Of a DNA stretch of 16,957 nt, positions 7,438 through 14,082 are shown piece after piece; the stretch's first letter is position 1; each line of letters opens with the position of its first letter. The position numbers and the translations under genes were made by a program. Origin of the DNA: Clostridiaceae bacterium (lineage in GTDB: Bacteria > Bacillota_A > Clostridia > Clostridiales > Clostridiaceae). The notes beneath the pieces were generated by a model. The model was not told the origin of the DNA and made no database searches. It saw only the letters and a program-made list of their open reading frames with translations. The DNA is taken from positions 1 through 16,957 of the forward strand of contig JAQSXU010000093.1 of assembly GCA_029256485.1 (NCBI GenBank), given 5' to 3'.

Positions 7438-7653
7438 CTATCTACTCTGTATTAATTGATGCTCAGCCATTTCAATTAATTTTTTTACCATCTGTCCTCC
7501 AACTGAACCGCATTCTCTAGATGTCATATCTCCCCAATATCCGTCTTCTGGTACCTTCACGCCAATTTCCCCTGCTGATTCATATTTAAACTGTCTCAAT
7601 GCATTTTTAGCCTCTGGAACTGCCTTTTGATTTCTTGAGCCATTACTACTCAT
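7438..7653 (-). CDS. Alpha/beta-type small acid-soluble spore protein
   Basis: Small DNA-binding protein made in the forespore that coats and protects spore DNA and is broken down by GPR protease at germination. The 71 residues contain the conserved blocks FKYESAGEIGV (about 22-32, the GPR recognition region) and TSRECGSVGGQMVKKLIEMAE (about 44-64, the second DNA-binding helix region). Two positions differ from the common pattern: Ser26 where E-I-A is usual in the GPR site, and Cys48 before GSVGG where Asn is common. The ATG at 7651-7653 has GGAGGTGCTATTT; an upstream in-frame start at 7695 lies too near the predicted promoter. The gene has its own sporulation-type promoter and terminator, so it is monocistronic. 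Which ssp paralogue it is cannot be told. Confidence 0.95.
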   Translation of the reverse strand: MSSNGSRNQKAVPEAKNALRQFKYESAGEIGVKVPEDGYWGDMTSRECGSVGGQMVKKLIEMAEHQLIQSR

Positions 7654-7695
7654 AAATAGCACCTCCAATAAACATTTTGTACTTCCTAAGTACAT

Positions 7696-7725
7696 TATTA
7701 TATTGCCCGAAAGTCTTATAAATAC
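7696..7725 (-). promoter_or_regulatory. Candidate sigma-G promoter of the SASP gene
   Basis: On the minus strand, GTATT (7721-7725; consensus GHATR, 4 of 5), an 18-base spacer and TATAATA (7696-7702; consensus CATAHTA, 6 of 7). The predicted leader is about 36 bases. No sigma-A -35 sits at the right distance from the TATAAT, and SASP genes are forespore sigma-G genes, so the sigma-G reading is favoured. Confidence 0.55.
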
Positions 7726-7773
7726 TCAGGTAATTGAAGGATGATTGTATACAAAATTCATTTATAGTAAGGT

Positions 7774-9819
7774 TTAATTAAAACAAATATATTTTGAGCT
7801 ATGTTCAATTTTTTTCATTATGAACCTTAAAAACTTTTGTTGCTCTTCTGCTTCTGTGTTAATAATTTTCTTTGCTTCGTTGTTGGCAGCCTTTAATATA
7901 TTTATATCCTCAGGTAAATTGCATAATATTAAGCCATTATCTCCATGCTGCCTTAGTCCAAAAATTTCTCCACTGCCTCTGATTTTAAAATCCTGCTCAG
8001 AAATGTAAAATCCATCATTACTTGATTTCAAAATCTCCATTCTCTTTCTTATTATATCATTTTTTATATCTGCTATAAGTATACAAAATGATTTGTGGTT
8101 TCCTCTTCCCACTCTGCCTCTTAATTGATGAAGCTGCGCCAGTCCAAATCTTTCAGCATTTTCAATAATCATAACTGTGGCATTTGGCACATTTATTCCA
8201 ACCTCAATTACAGTTGTAGAAATAATTGCTGAAATCTCACCTTTCTTAAACTTTTCCATTATTAAATCCTTCTCTTTTGCACTCATTCTACCATGTAAAA
8301 TCTCTATATTAAAATTTTTAAAATATTTTTCTTTTAATTGCTCATAAAGCCTTATTACAGAATTTAATTTTAAATCTTCATTTTCTTCCACTAAGGGGCA
8401 TACAATATATAGCTGTCTTCCTTCTTCTAGCTGCTGAACAGCAAACCTATAGACTCTGTCTTTCCTATTTTCACTAATATAATAGGTATCCACTTTCTCT
8501 CTTCCTGGAGGCAATTCATCTATAATTGATACATCCAAATCTCCATATAAATATAGTGAAAGCGTTCTTGGAATTGGTGTTGCACTCATTACTAAAATAT
8601 CTACATTACTTCCTTTATTTATCAGCTTACTTCTTTGTGATACTCCAAATCTATGTTGTTCATCCGTAACAACTAATCCTAATTTTTTGAATTCTACATC
8701 TTCTTCTAATAAAGCATGTGTGCCAATTAATATATCAACCAGACCCAGCTTAACATTTTCTTTTATTCTATCTTTTTCCTTTTTACTTTGACTTCCACTC
8801 AGCATTTCAATATTTATATTAAAATTATCTAATAACTTTTTAGTTTCTCCAAGATGCTGGTTAGCCAATATTTCAGTTGGAGCCATCATAGCAGCCTGAT
8901 ATCCGTTTTTTACTGCGTTAAGCATACTTATAATAGCAACAATTGTTTTACCGCTTCCCACATCTCCTTGTACAAGTCTGTTCATTATTTTAGTACTCTT
9001 TTGATCCAATAAAATTTCTCTAACACATCTGCTTTGGGCATTAGTTAAAGAATATGGAAGTGATTCTTTAAACCTGACTAAGTCTTTTGTAATTGAATAT
9101 ATATTACCACTTTTATTGTTTTGTCTATATTTTTTTAACATTAATATCTTAATAGAATATGTAAATAACTCTTGAAATTTCAGCCTTCTTACTGCCTCTC
9201 TAAGTTTATGTTCATCCTTTGGATTATGAATATTTTTAATAGCATCATCTAAGGAGCAAAAATTATAATTTGATATTATATCCTGTGGTAAATTTTCTTC
9301 TATAAATACTTGTGATAAAACTTCATTTATTAGTTTAACAACAGTTGAATTACTTAGATTGTTAGTTAAAGGGTATTTCGGTATAATTTTATTATATGTA
9401 TTATCTTCCATTTCATTTTTATTACTTTTAATTAGCTTTGGATTTATCATACAAAATTTTCCTTTGAAATTTTGCATTTTACCTTCAAATAAATATTCTT
9501 CGTTAACTTTTATGTAGTTTTTTATATATGGCTGATTAAACCACTTCAATTCAATCATGCTATCTCCAGTATTGAACTGAACATTGGTTAAGTTTTTTCC
9601 CGTCCTTGTTCTAATGTTTCCCCTTAAATCTTCTATTATTCCTCTAACTATAACTTTTCCTTTGGTTTCCTCATTATTTTTATAATTTGAAATAATATCG
9701 TAATCTCTAGGGAAGTATAATATTAAATCCAGAATTGTAAATATAAGGCATTTATTTAACATATTTAGTGTTTTGGGTCCAACGCCTTTTAAAGTAGATA
9801 TATCACTATAAACATCCAT
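7774..9819 (-). CDS. recG: ATP-dependent DNA helicase RecG
   Basis: Branch-migration translocase that remodels stalled replication forks and processes Holliday junctions and R-loops. At 681 residues it is full length. The N-terminal wedge domain with the OB fold spans about 1-150 (ISTLKGVGPKT at the start). The two helicase domains follow, with Walker A QGDVGSGKT (284-292), TDEQHRFG (385-391), SATPIPRT (412-419) and QLRGRVGRG (565-573), then the C-terminal TRG region with QDFKIRGSGEIFGLRQHG (609-626). The ATG has AGGAGAG at a good distance. The gene is the last of yloU-fakA-recG, but a terminator-like hairpin overlaps the fakA stop and ends only 9 bases before the recG ribosome site. The sdaAB-sdaAA pair found between yloV and recG in B. 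subtilis is absent. Confidence 0.98.
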   Translation of the reverse strand: MDVYSDISTLKGVGPKTLNMLNKCLIFTILDLILYFPRDYDIISNYKNNEETKGKVIVRGIIEDLRGNIRTRTGKNLTNVQFNTGDSMIELKWFNQPYIKNYIKVNEEYLFEGKMQNFKGKFCMINPKLIKSNKNEMEDNTYNKIIPKYPLTNNLSNSTVVKLINEVLSQVFIEENLPQDIISNYNFCSLDDAIKNIHNPKDEHKLREAVRRLKFQELFTYSIKILMLKKYRQNNKSGNIYSITKDLVRFKESLPYSLTNAQSRCVREILLDQKSTKIMNRLVQGDVGSGKTIVAIISMLNAVKNGYQAAMMAPTEILANQHLGETKKLLDNFNINIEMLSGSQSKKEKDRIKENVKLGLVDILIGTHALLEEDVEFKKLGLVVTDEQHRFGVSQRSKLINKGSNVDILVMSATPIPRTLSLYLYGDLDVSIIDELPPGREKVDTYYISENRKDRVYRFAVQQLEEGRQLYIVCPLVEENEDLKLNSVIRLYEQLKEKYFKNFNIEILHGRMSAKEKDLIMEKFKKGEISAIISTTVIEVGINVPNATVMIIENAERFGLAQLHQLRGRVGRGNHKSFCILIADIKNDIIRKRMEILKSSNDGFYISEQDFKIRGSGEIFGLRQHGDNGLILCNLPEDINILKAANNEAKKIINTEAEEQQKFLRFIMKKIEHSSKYICFN

Positions 9820-9843
9820 AAAATTCTCTCCTGTATTTCAAAT

Positions 9844-9867
9844 AAAAAAAGCCCTAAGGCTTTTTTT
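9844..9867 (-). terminator. Terminator-like hairpin between fakA and recG
   Basis: AAAAAAAGCC and GGCTTTTTTT form a perfect ten-base-pair stem with a CTAA loop, with runs of T on either strand. On the minus strand the T-run is at 9850-9844. The fakA stop codon (9866-9868) lies within the stem. It is A/T-heavy with only three G-C pairs, so it is probably partial. A full stop here would cut off recG unless it has an internal promoter. Confidence 0.65.
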
Positions 9868-11515
9868 ATTCAACTGATAAAATAAAATAGTAAATAGGCT
9901 GATCGCCTTTATAGCATTGCAAATCAATATCAGCATATTTTTCTTCAAGTTTATTAACCATATTATCTACTTTCTCTTTGTCACAATCTTCTCCATAGAA
10001 AATAGTAATTAATTCACTGTCCTCATCAACCATTCTGTTAATCAATTCTTCACAAACTCCATAAGCATCTTTACCTATATCTGTAATTTTGCCATCCAGG
10101 ATACCAAGAATATCCCCTTCTTTTATTGACAAATTATCTGCTTCACTTTCCCTAACAGCATAGGTAACGGAACCTGTCTTTACTGTAGCAATAGCATCGC
10201 TCATATTTTTCACGTTATCCTGGGGATCAATTTCAGGATTGAACACAGTAATTGCTGTAATTCCCTGAGGAATAGTTTTAGTGGGGATTACAATAACATT
10301 TTTTTCACTTAATTCTGCTGCCTGTGTAGCTGCCATTATAATATTTTTATTATTTGGAAGAATATATATATTGTTTGCATTAATATTATTTATTGCATCC
10401 ATAAAGTCTTGAGTACTTGGGTTCATAGTCTGACCACCCTCAATAACCTTATCTACACCTAAATCTTTAAGTATATTTACTATTCCTTCACCAACTGCAA
10501 CAGAAATAAATGCATTCTTTTTATTTTCAGCAGTTTTTTCTATAAATGATTCAGTGGTATTATTACCATTTTCATCAATATTTTCAATACCTAAAACATG
10601 TCTATGCTGTTCTCTCATATTTTCAATTTTAATTTTTGTCAATTCTCCTAATTTTACAACCTTTGACAAAATAAATCCTGGATCATTAGTATGAATATGA
10701 ACTTTAACAACATCATCATCACTAACCACAACCATGGAGTCCCCATAATGAGATAAATCCTCTTTAAATCCATCTATATCCTTAACACTATTTAAAATAA
10801 TAAATTCTGTACAATAACCGAATTTAATTTCAGTATTGCCTAAATTTTTAGCTGCTGAAACATTTTCTGAAGCTTTAGTTTCTTTTAAAATTGTATTTTC
10901 CAAATTATTTAACAAAGCTTCATACATTCCAGTTAATATTATTAGTAATCCCATTCCTCCAGCATCTACAACTTTAGCCTGTTTTAATACAGGAAGCATT
11001 TCAGGTGTTTTATCTAACACAACTTTACTGTAGTTACATACTTCATTAAGAAGCTTTGTAATATCCTTTTCTGTGCTTTTTTCAGCACTTTCTCCGGCAG
11101 CTCTTATTATTGTTAATATTGTGCCCTCAGTTGGTCTCATTACTGCCTTGTAAGCAGACTTTCTTCCCTCTATAAGGCCATTTGTAAATTCTTCTGAATT
11201 TACTTCACTCTTTCCTTCAAGTCCTTTGGCTATACCTCTAAGAATTTGTGAAAGAATAACGCCGCTATTCCCTCTAGCTCCCATTAAAGCACCTTTAGCT
11301 AATTTTTTTGACATCTCTCCTAAAGGTAGTTCCTTTGAGTTTTGTATTTCATTAACCGCACTTCTGAAAGTCATTGACATATTAGTTCCAGTATCACCAT
11401 CAGGTACAGGAAATACATTTAAAGAATTTACATAATCCTTCTCTGCTTCTAGCTTATTGCTGGCGTTTACCACCATATTATAAAATCTTAGTCCGTCAAT
11501 TTTAAAGTGTTCCAT
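9866..11515 (-). CDS. fakA: DAK2-domain fatty acid kinase subunit FakA (YloV)
   Basis: Homologue of the kinase subunit that, with a FakB (DegV-family) fatty-acid carrier, phosphorylates exogenous fatty acids to acyl phosphate for PlsX/PlsY phospholipid synthesis. This role is established in Staphylococcus aureus and inferred here. The 549 residues comprise an N-terminal DAK2 nucleotide-binding domain (about 1-200), with VFPVPDGDTGTNM (34-46, metal-binding aspartates) and GARGNSGVILSQILRG (79-94), then a middle domain with VVKVHIHTNDPG, and a C-terminal DegV-like domain from about residue 335. The ATG is 14 bases downstream of yloU, with GGGGG before it. No fakB is in the window; plsX is expected near rpmF in relatives, beyond the left edge. 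Confidence 0.93.
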   Translation of the reverse strand: MEHFKIDGLRFYNMVVNASNKLEAEKDYVNSLNVFPVPDGDTGTNMSMTFRSAVNEIQNSKELPLGEMSKKLAKGALMGARGNSGVILSQILRGIAKGLEGKSEVNSEEFTNGLIEGRKSAYKAVMRPTEGTILTIIRAAGESAEKSTEKDITKLLNEVCNYSKVVLDKTPEMLPVLKQAKVVDAGGMGLLIILTGMYEALLNNLENTILKETKASENVSAAKNLGNTEIKFGYCTEFIILNSVKDIDGFKEDLSHYGDSMVVVSDDDVVKVHIHTNDPGFILSKVVKLGELTKIKIENMREQHRHVLGIENIDENGNNTTESFIEKTAENKKNAFISVAVGEGIVNILKDLGVDKVIEGGQTMNPSTQDFMDAINNINANNIYILPNNKNIIMAATQAAELSEKNVIVIPTKTIPQGITAITVFNPEIDPQDNVKNMSDAIATVKTGSVTYAVRESEADNLSIKEGDILGILDGKITDIGKDAYGVCEELINRMVDEDSELITIFYGEDCDKEKVDNMVNKLEEKYADIDLQCYKGDQPIYYFILSVE

Positions 11516-11529
11516 TTATGTAATACCCC

Positions 11530-11880
11530 CTAAACTCTTACACCTTGTACATTAACTGTAATACTAGATACTTTTAGTCCAGTGTAATTTTCAACATTGT
11601 ACCTAATCTTTTGAATTATATTATTAGCAATTACAGATATTTTAGTTCCATATTCAACAATAATGTATAATTCAATAAATAATTCATTATCCTTTGAACG
11701 AATTTTTACACCTTTACTTAAGCTTTCACCCTTTATAAGCTCCCATAGACCGTCTGTTGCATTCTTAGAAGCCATACCAACCACACCATAGCATTCCATT
11801 GTAGAAACTCCAACTATGTTAGCAATAATTTCTTCAGAATAATTTATTGTTCCACTTTCATTAGCAATATTTCCTATCAT
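11530..11880 (-). CDS. yloU: Asp23/Gls24 family envelope stress response protein (YloU)
   Basis: A 116-residue protein of the Asp23/Gls24 (DUF322) family. In S. aureus, Asp23 forms a membrane-associated layer through a membrane anchor and is tied to cell-wall stress; the yloU branch usually sits beside the fatty-acid kinase gene and its role is not settled. Family blocks are GTINYSEEIIANIVGVSTMECYGV... (about 10-35), SKGVKIRSKDNELFIELYIIVEYG (about 55-78), and the C-terminal VSSITVNVQGVRV. No membrane segment is visible. The ATG has GGAGG nine bases upstream. It is the first gene of yloU-fakA-recG and diverges from rpmB across 288 bases, the arrangement seen in B. subtilis. Confidence 0.93.
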   Translation of the reverse strand: MIGNIANESGTINYSEEIIANIVGVSTMECYGVVGMASKNATDGLWELIKGESLSKGVKIRSKDNELFIELYIIVEYGTKISVIANNIIQKIRYNVENYTGLKVSSITVNVQGVRV

Positions 11881-11913
11881 ATATGTTAACCTCCTTCTAC
11901 TCAGGTAATCAGC

Positions 11914-11941
11914 ATTTAAGCTAATTACTTTTATAAGCCAA
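11914..11941 (-). promoter_or_regulatory. Candidate promoter of yloU-fakA
   Basis: On the minus strand, TTGGCT (11936-11941), a 16-base spacer and TTAAAT (11914-11919), each 4 of 6 to the sigma-A consensus. A start near 11907 gives a leader of about 27 bases. Support is modest, but no better minus-strand match lies nearer the gene. Confidence 0.35.
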
Positions 11942-11950
11942 TAATTTCAG

Positions 11951-11959
11951 TGTTATAAT
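11951..11959 (+). promoter_or_regulatory. Extended -10 element, distal rpmB-direction promoter
   Basis: TG-T-TATAAT is a perfect extended -10 sequence on the plus strand. The hexamer 17 bases upstream (TTATAA) is a poor -35. A transcript from here would carry a leader of about 200 bases before rpmB, in which I see no riboswitch fold beyond the hairpin at 12126-12151. It sits just past the minus-strand yloU promoter candidate, back to back. Confidence 0.4.
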
Positions 11960-12083
11960 AAACATAAATTAAAGTCATTTATTTAATGATACCACATTTC
12001 ATATTTTATATTAAATGAAGAATTAATTCAAGGAAATAAATAAATAAATAAGCTATTTTTGTTATATAATTTCTACAATTCAC

Positions 12084-12113
12084 TTGCGCAATATGCACTT
12101 TATGTGGTAAAAT
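12084..12113 (+). promoter_or_regulatory. Proximal promoter of rpmB (extended -10)
   Basis: TTGCGC (12084-12089), an 18-base spacer and TAAAAT (12108-12113), preceded by an extended -10 TG (12105-12106). Predicted start is near 12120, giving a leader of about 48 bases that contains the hairpin at 12126-12151. Confidence 0.55.
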
Positions 12114-12125
12114 AATTAATGTTTG

Positions 12126-12151
12126 AATTGTAAAGACTATCCTTTGCAATT
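12126..12151 (+). promoter_or_regulatory. Leader hairpin just before the rpmB ribosome site
   Basis: AATTGTAAAG (12126-12135) pairs with CTTTGCAATT (12142-12151) over ten pairs with a single U-G wobble and a six-base ACTATC loop. It ends two bases before AAGGAGG (12154-12160). No T-run follows, so it is not a terminator. It could stabilise the mRNA or serve as a translational control element, possibly for autoregulation by L28; this is inference. Confidence 0.5.
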
Positions 12152-12168
12152 ATAAGGAGGTGTTTAAT

Positions 12169-12360
12169 ATGTCAAGAAAATGTGAAGTGTGCGGAAAAGG
12201 CATTATAGCAGGTGTTCAGTATAGTCATTCTCACCGTCAGTCAAAAAGAACTTGGGCTCCAAACCTTAGAAAGGTTAAGGCTATAGTTGAAGGGACACCA
12301 AAAACTATACATGTTTGCACAAGATGCTTACGCTCAGGTAAGGTTCAACGTGCTATATAA
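12169..12360 (+). CDS. rpmB: 50S ribosomal protein L28
   Basis: Large-subunit protein of 63 residues. The sequence starts MSRKCEVCGKG and has the family signature SHSHRQSKRTWAPNLRKV (about 22-39). It is the zinc-binding form, with CEVC near the N terminus and CTRC near the C terminus giving four cysteines. The ATG at 12169-12171 is nine bases past AAGGAGG; the in-frame GTG at 12160 overlaps that site and is rejected. It is the only plus-strand gene between yloU and prpC, convergent with spoVM, sharing a bidirectional terminator with it. Position next to spoVM and yloU matches B. subtilis. Confidence 0.97.
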   Translation: MSRKCEVCGKGIIAGVQYSHSHRQSKRTWAPNLRKVKAIVEGTPKTIHVCTRCLRSGKVQRAI

Positions 12361-12372
12361 TATTGATAAAAT

Positions 12373-12403
12373 AAAAAAATGCAGTTTGTAATTGCATTTT
12401 TTT
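12373..12403. terminator. Bidirectional terminator between rpmB and spoVM
   Basis: AAAAAAATGCA (12373-12383) pairs with TGCATTTTTTT (12393-12403). T-runs follow on both strands, so it can end rpmB transcripts on the plus strand (12 bases past the stop) and the spoVM unit on the minus strand (about 40 bases past its stop). Confidence 0.85.
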
Positions 12404-12442
12404 ATTTTTATAGTTTTAAAATTAACATTTTAATCTGTATCA

Positions 12443-12511
12443 TTATTTTCTCATAAAGAATTTAAATATAGCAGATAAGAATCTAGGCAATTTTACTGCT
12501 ATAATTTTCAT
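12443..12511 (-). CDS. spoVM: Stage V sporulation protein M (SpoVM), 22 residues
   Basis: A tiny amphipathic-helix protein that recognises the convex surface of the forespore membrane and recruits the SpoIVA coat scaffold; in B. subtilis it also is a substrate and inhibitor of FtsH. The 22-residue product starts MKIIAVKLPRFLSAI and ends in FMRK. It shares the pattern MKxxxxKLPxFL with the 26-residue B. subtilis protein, including the critical Pro9. Hydrophobic residues alternate with Lys/Arg, as expected for an amphipathic helix lying in the membrane. The ATG at 12509-12511 has a GGGGTGAGG site close by. It lies 12 bases after the 59-residue gene and next to rpmB, as in B. subtilis. Its small size makes it easy to miss. 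Confidence 0.92.
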   Translation of the reverse strand: MKIIAVKLPRFLSAIFKFFMRK

Positions 12512-12523
12512 AACCTCACCCCT

Positions 12524-12703
12524 TTATTTGTGCTCCACCAAATACCATCCTATAAAAACTAGTGATATCCCTACTGCTAATAATAGTCCCCAGAAAGGGA
12601 TAATAACAGCAACAACTATACCTATCCCTACAGATGCCACTATAAAGCCAGCATCACACTTTTTACCTATGTGGTTCCAAAAATCAAATTTATATTTTGA
12701 CAT
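12524..12703 (-). CDS. Small membrane protein upstream of spoVM
   Basis: Not recognised as a named family. The 59 residues begin MSKYKFDFWNHIGKKCDAG and then are almost wholly hydrophobic from about residue 17 to 55 (FIVASVGIGIVVAVIIPFWGLLLAV and on to GWYLVEHK), long enough for two membrane helices turning around a Pro-Phe-Trp-Gly. The ATG at 12701-12703 has a weak GGGAT site; an in-frame ATG at 12754 lies upstream of the predicted transcription start and lacks a ribosome site. It is the first gene of a two-gene unit with spoVM, under a sporulation-type promoter and isolated by terminators on both sides. A role at the forespore or mother-cell membrane is plausible from context only. Confidence 0.75.
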   Translation of the reverse strand: MSKYKFDFWNHIGKKCDAGFIVASVGIGIVVAVIIPFWGLLLAVGISLVFIGWYLVEHK

Positions 12704-12732
12704 AATTATTATCCCATAAATTAATTCAATAA

Positions 12733-12760
12733 TATTATATGCAGAATATTTCATAGTGTT
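12733..12760 (-). promoter_or_regulatory. Candidate sporulation (sigma-E or sigma-K) promoter of spoVM unit
   Basis: On the minus strand, CATATAATA (12733-12741) matches the sigma-K -10 pattern CATAnnnTA fully and the sigma-E -10 CATACAMT in 7 of 8. An AACAC (12756-12760) lies where a sigma-K -35 AC would be expected, at about 14-16 bases. No good sigma-E -35 is visible. It sits just past the thiN terminator. A start near 12726 gives a 23-base leader. Confidence 0.45.
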
Positions 12761-12762
12761 AC

Positions 12763-12795
12763 AAAAGCCTTCTATAAATTCATAGAAGGCTTTTT
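12763..12795 (-). terminator. Terminator after thiN
   Basis: AAAAGCCTTCTAT (12763-12775) pairs perfectly with ATAGAAGGCTTTT (12782-12794) over thirteen pairs with a six-base loop. On the minus strand the stem ends in TTTT, on the plus strand in TTTTT. It begins immediately after the thiN stop (12797-12799) and separates the prpC-thiN operon from the spoVM unit. Confidence 0.85.
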
Positions 12796-12796
12796 A

Positions 12797-13432
12797 TCAA
12801 TCTTTACTTAGGATTACAACTATAGTTCCGCTATTAAATTTAATATTTGCAGATTCACCAATAAATTCATTTGATATTGTTAATGAATCCCCTATGGACA
12901 AATTATAATTATCCAACTGATATTTAGCATTATTTAGTGTTAGCCCAAAAACAGTACCACTAAAAGCCAGTAGAGAAAAATATTTATAACCATAATTTTT
13001 TAAAATAAATGATTCTCTTTTAAGAAATACCTCATTATTATCATCTTTTAAAACAGCCTTTATATCTTGATTTAAACAATAATTTAAAATATTAATATTT
13101 CCAATAAAATGATCTATTCTGCTGCCAGTACAGCCAAGCAATATAATTTCTGTTGCATTTAACTGAATTGCCTTATCTACAGCTAAAAATGTATCTGTAA
13201 AATCTTTTTTACTTGGATATTTTATTATTTCACAGCTGCTATTTTTAAAGTACTCAAGTATTCCCAAATCAATTGAATCAAAATCACCAATAAGATAATT
13301 AGGAACAATTTTATTTAAGTATAAACAATCAGCACCGCTGTCAGCACATATTATAATATCGCTATTTTCAATTTCACTTTTTAATATAGCATCTGACGGC
13401 GCTTTTCCTCCTGAAATAATAACTGCTTTCAT
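12797..13432 (-). CDS. thiN: Thiamine diphosphokinase
   Basis: Transfers pyrophosphate from ATP to thiamine to make thiamine diphosphate, the active cofactor, giving a salvage route. The 211 residues show the family motifs ADSGADCLY (30-38), LIGDFDSI (47-54), KDFTDTFLAVDKAI (76-89) and GCTGSRIDHFIGN (100-112), the acidic and DH residues used for Mg-ATP and thiamine. The start ATG overlaps the rpe stop by one base (TAATG), so translation is coupled. It is the last gene of the prpC-prkC-rsgA-rpe-thiN operon, with a strong hairpin directly after its stop. No TPP riboswitch is seen before it. Its place next to rpe and spoVM is the same as in B. subtilis (yloS). Confidence 0.95.
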   Translation of the reverse strand: MKAVIISGGKAPSDAILKSEIENSDIIICADSGADCLYLNKIVPNYLIGDFDSIDLGILEYFKNSSCEIIKYPSKKDFTDTFLAVDKAIQLNATEIILLGCTGSRIDHFIGNINILNYCLNQDIKAVLKDDNNEVFLKRESFILKNYGYKYFSLLAFSGTVFGLTLNNAKYQLDNYNLSIGDSLTISNEFIGESANIKFNSGTIVVILSKD

Positions 13433-14082
13433 TATAGTTTACTTCTTAACCCTTCAATATTTTCTTTAATATTATGGTTTTTAAACACCGCAGAACCAGC
13501 TACTACAATTTCTGCACCTGCTTCGCATACATCTTTAATATTATCTTCACCTATTCCGCCATCTACTTCTATTTTCAAATTTTTATTGTATTTATTTCTT
13601 AGTTCTTTTACAGCTTTAATTTTTTCATAGCTATAATCTATAAACTTTTGACCTCCAAATCCTGGGTTCACAGTCATAATTAATACCATATCAGCTGTTG
13701 TAATAATATTCTCTAAAACACCAGCCGGAGTCCCTGGATTTATTGCAATTCCTGCCATGGCTCCTAGACTTTTAATGTAATTTAAGGTTCTATCTATATG
13801 TTTATCAGCCTCATAGTGAACTGTTATTATATCTGCTCCTGCTTTTGCAAAATCCTCAATATACCTTCCAGGATTATCTATCATCAAATGGACATCAAAT
13901 GGAAGCTTTGTATACTGACGTATGCTTTTAATAACTGGTATCCCTAGTGAAATATTTGGTACAAAATTACCATCCATAACGTCAATGTGTATTAAATCTG
14001 CTCCCCCATTGTTTAAACTTGTAATTTCCTCACCTAATTTTGAAAAATCCGCTGATAATATTGAAGGTGATATTTTAATCAT
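13432..14082 (-). CDS. rpe: Ribulose-phosphate 3-epimerase
   Basis: Interconverts ribulose 5-phosphate and xylulose 5-phosphate in the pentose phosphate pathway. The 216-residue TIM barrel has [13 protein letters not shown] at the N terminus, [12 protein letters not shown] (32-43, metal-binding His and the catalytic Asp34), [14 protein letters not shown] (61-74), [12 protein letters not shown] near residue 140, and the phosphate-binding VDGGIGEDN with AGSAVF. It overlaps the upstream rsgA end by 8 bases and the downstream thiN start by 1 base, so all three are tightly coupled. Full length, no anomalies. Confidence 0.97.
   Translation of the reverse strand: MIKISPSILSADFSKLGEEITSLNNGGADLIHIDVMDGNFVPNISLGIPVIKSIRQYTKLPFDVHLMIDNPGRYIEDFAKAGADIITVHYEADKHIDRTLNYIKSLGAMAGIAINPGTPAGVLENIITTADMVLIMTVNPGFGGQKFIDYSYEKIKAVKELRNKYNKNLKIEVDGGIGEDNIKDVCEAGAEIVVAGSAVFKNHNIKENIEGLRSKL

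Noticed and set aside
11960..12168. Riboswitch or T-box in the rpmB leader
   Set aside because: No T-box sequence, specifier stem or recognised riboswitch core was seen; only a single simple hairpin near the ribosome site.
12704..12754. Upstream ATG at 12754 for the small membrane protein
   Set aside because: It precedes the predicted -10 element and has no ribosome site; the ATG at 12703 is better placed.
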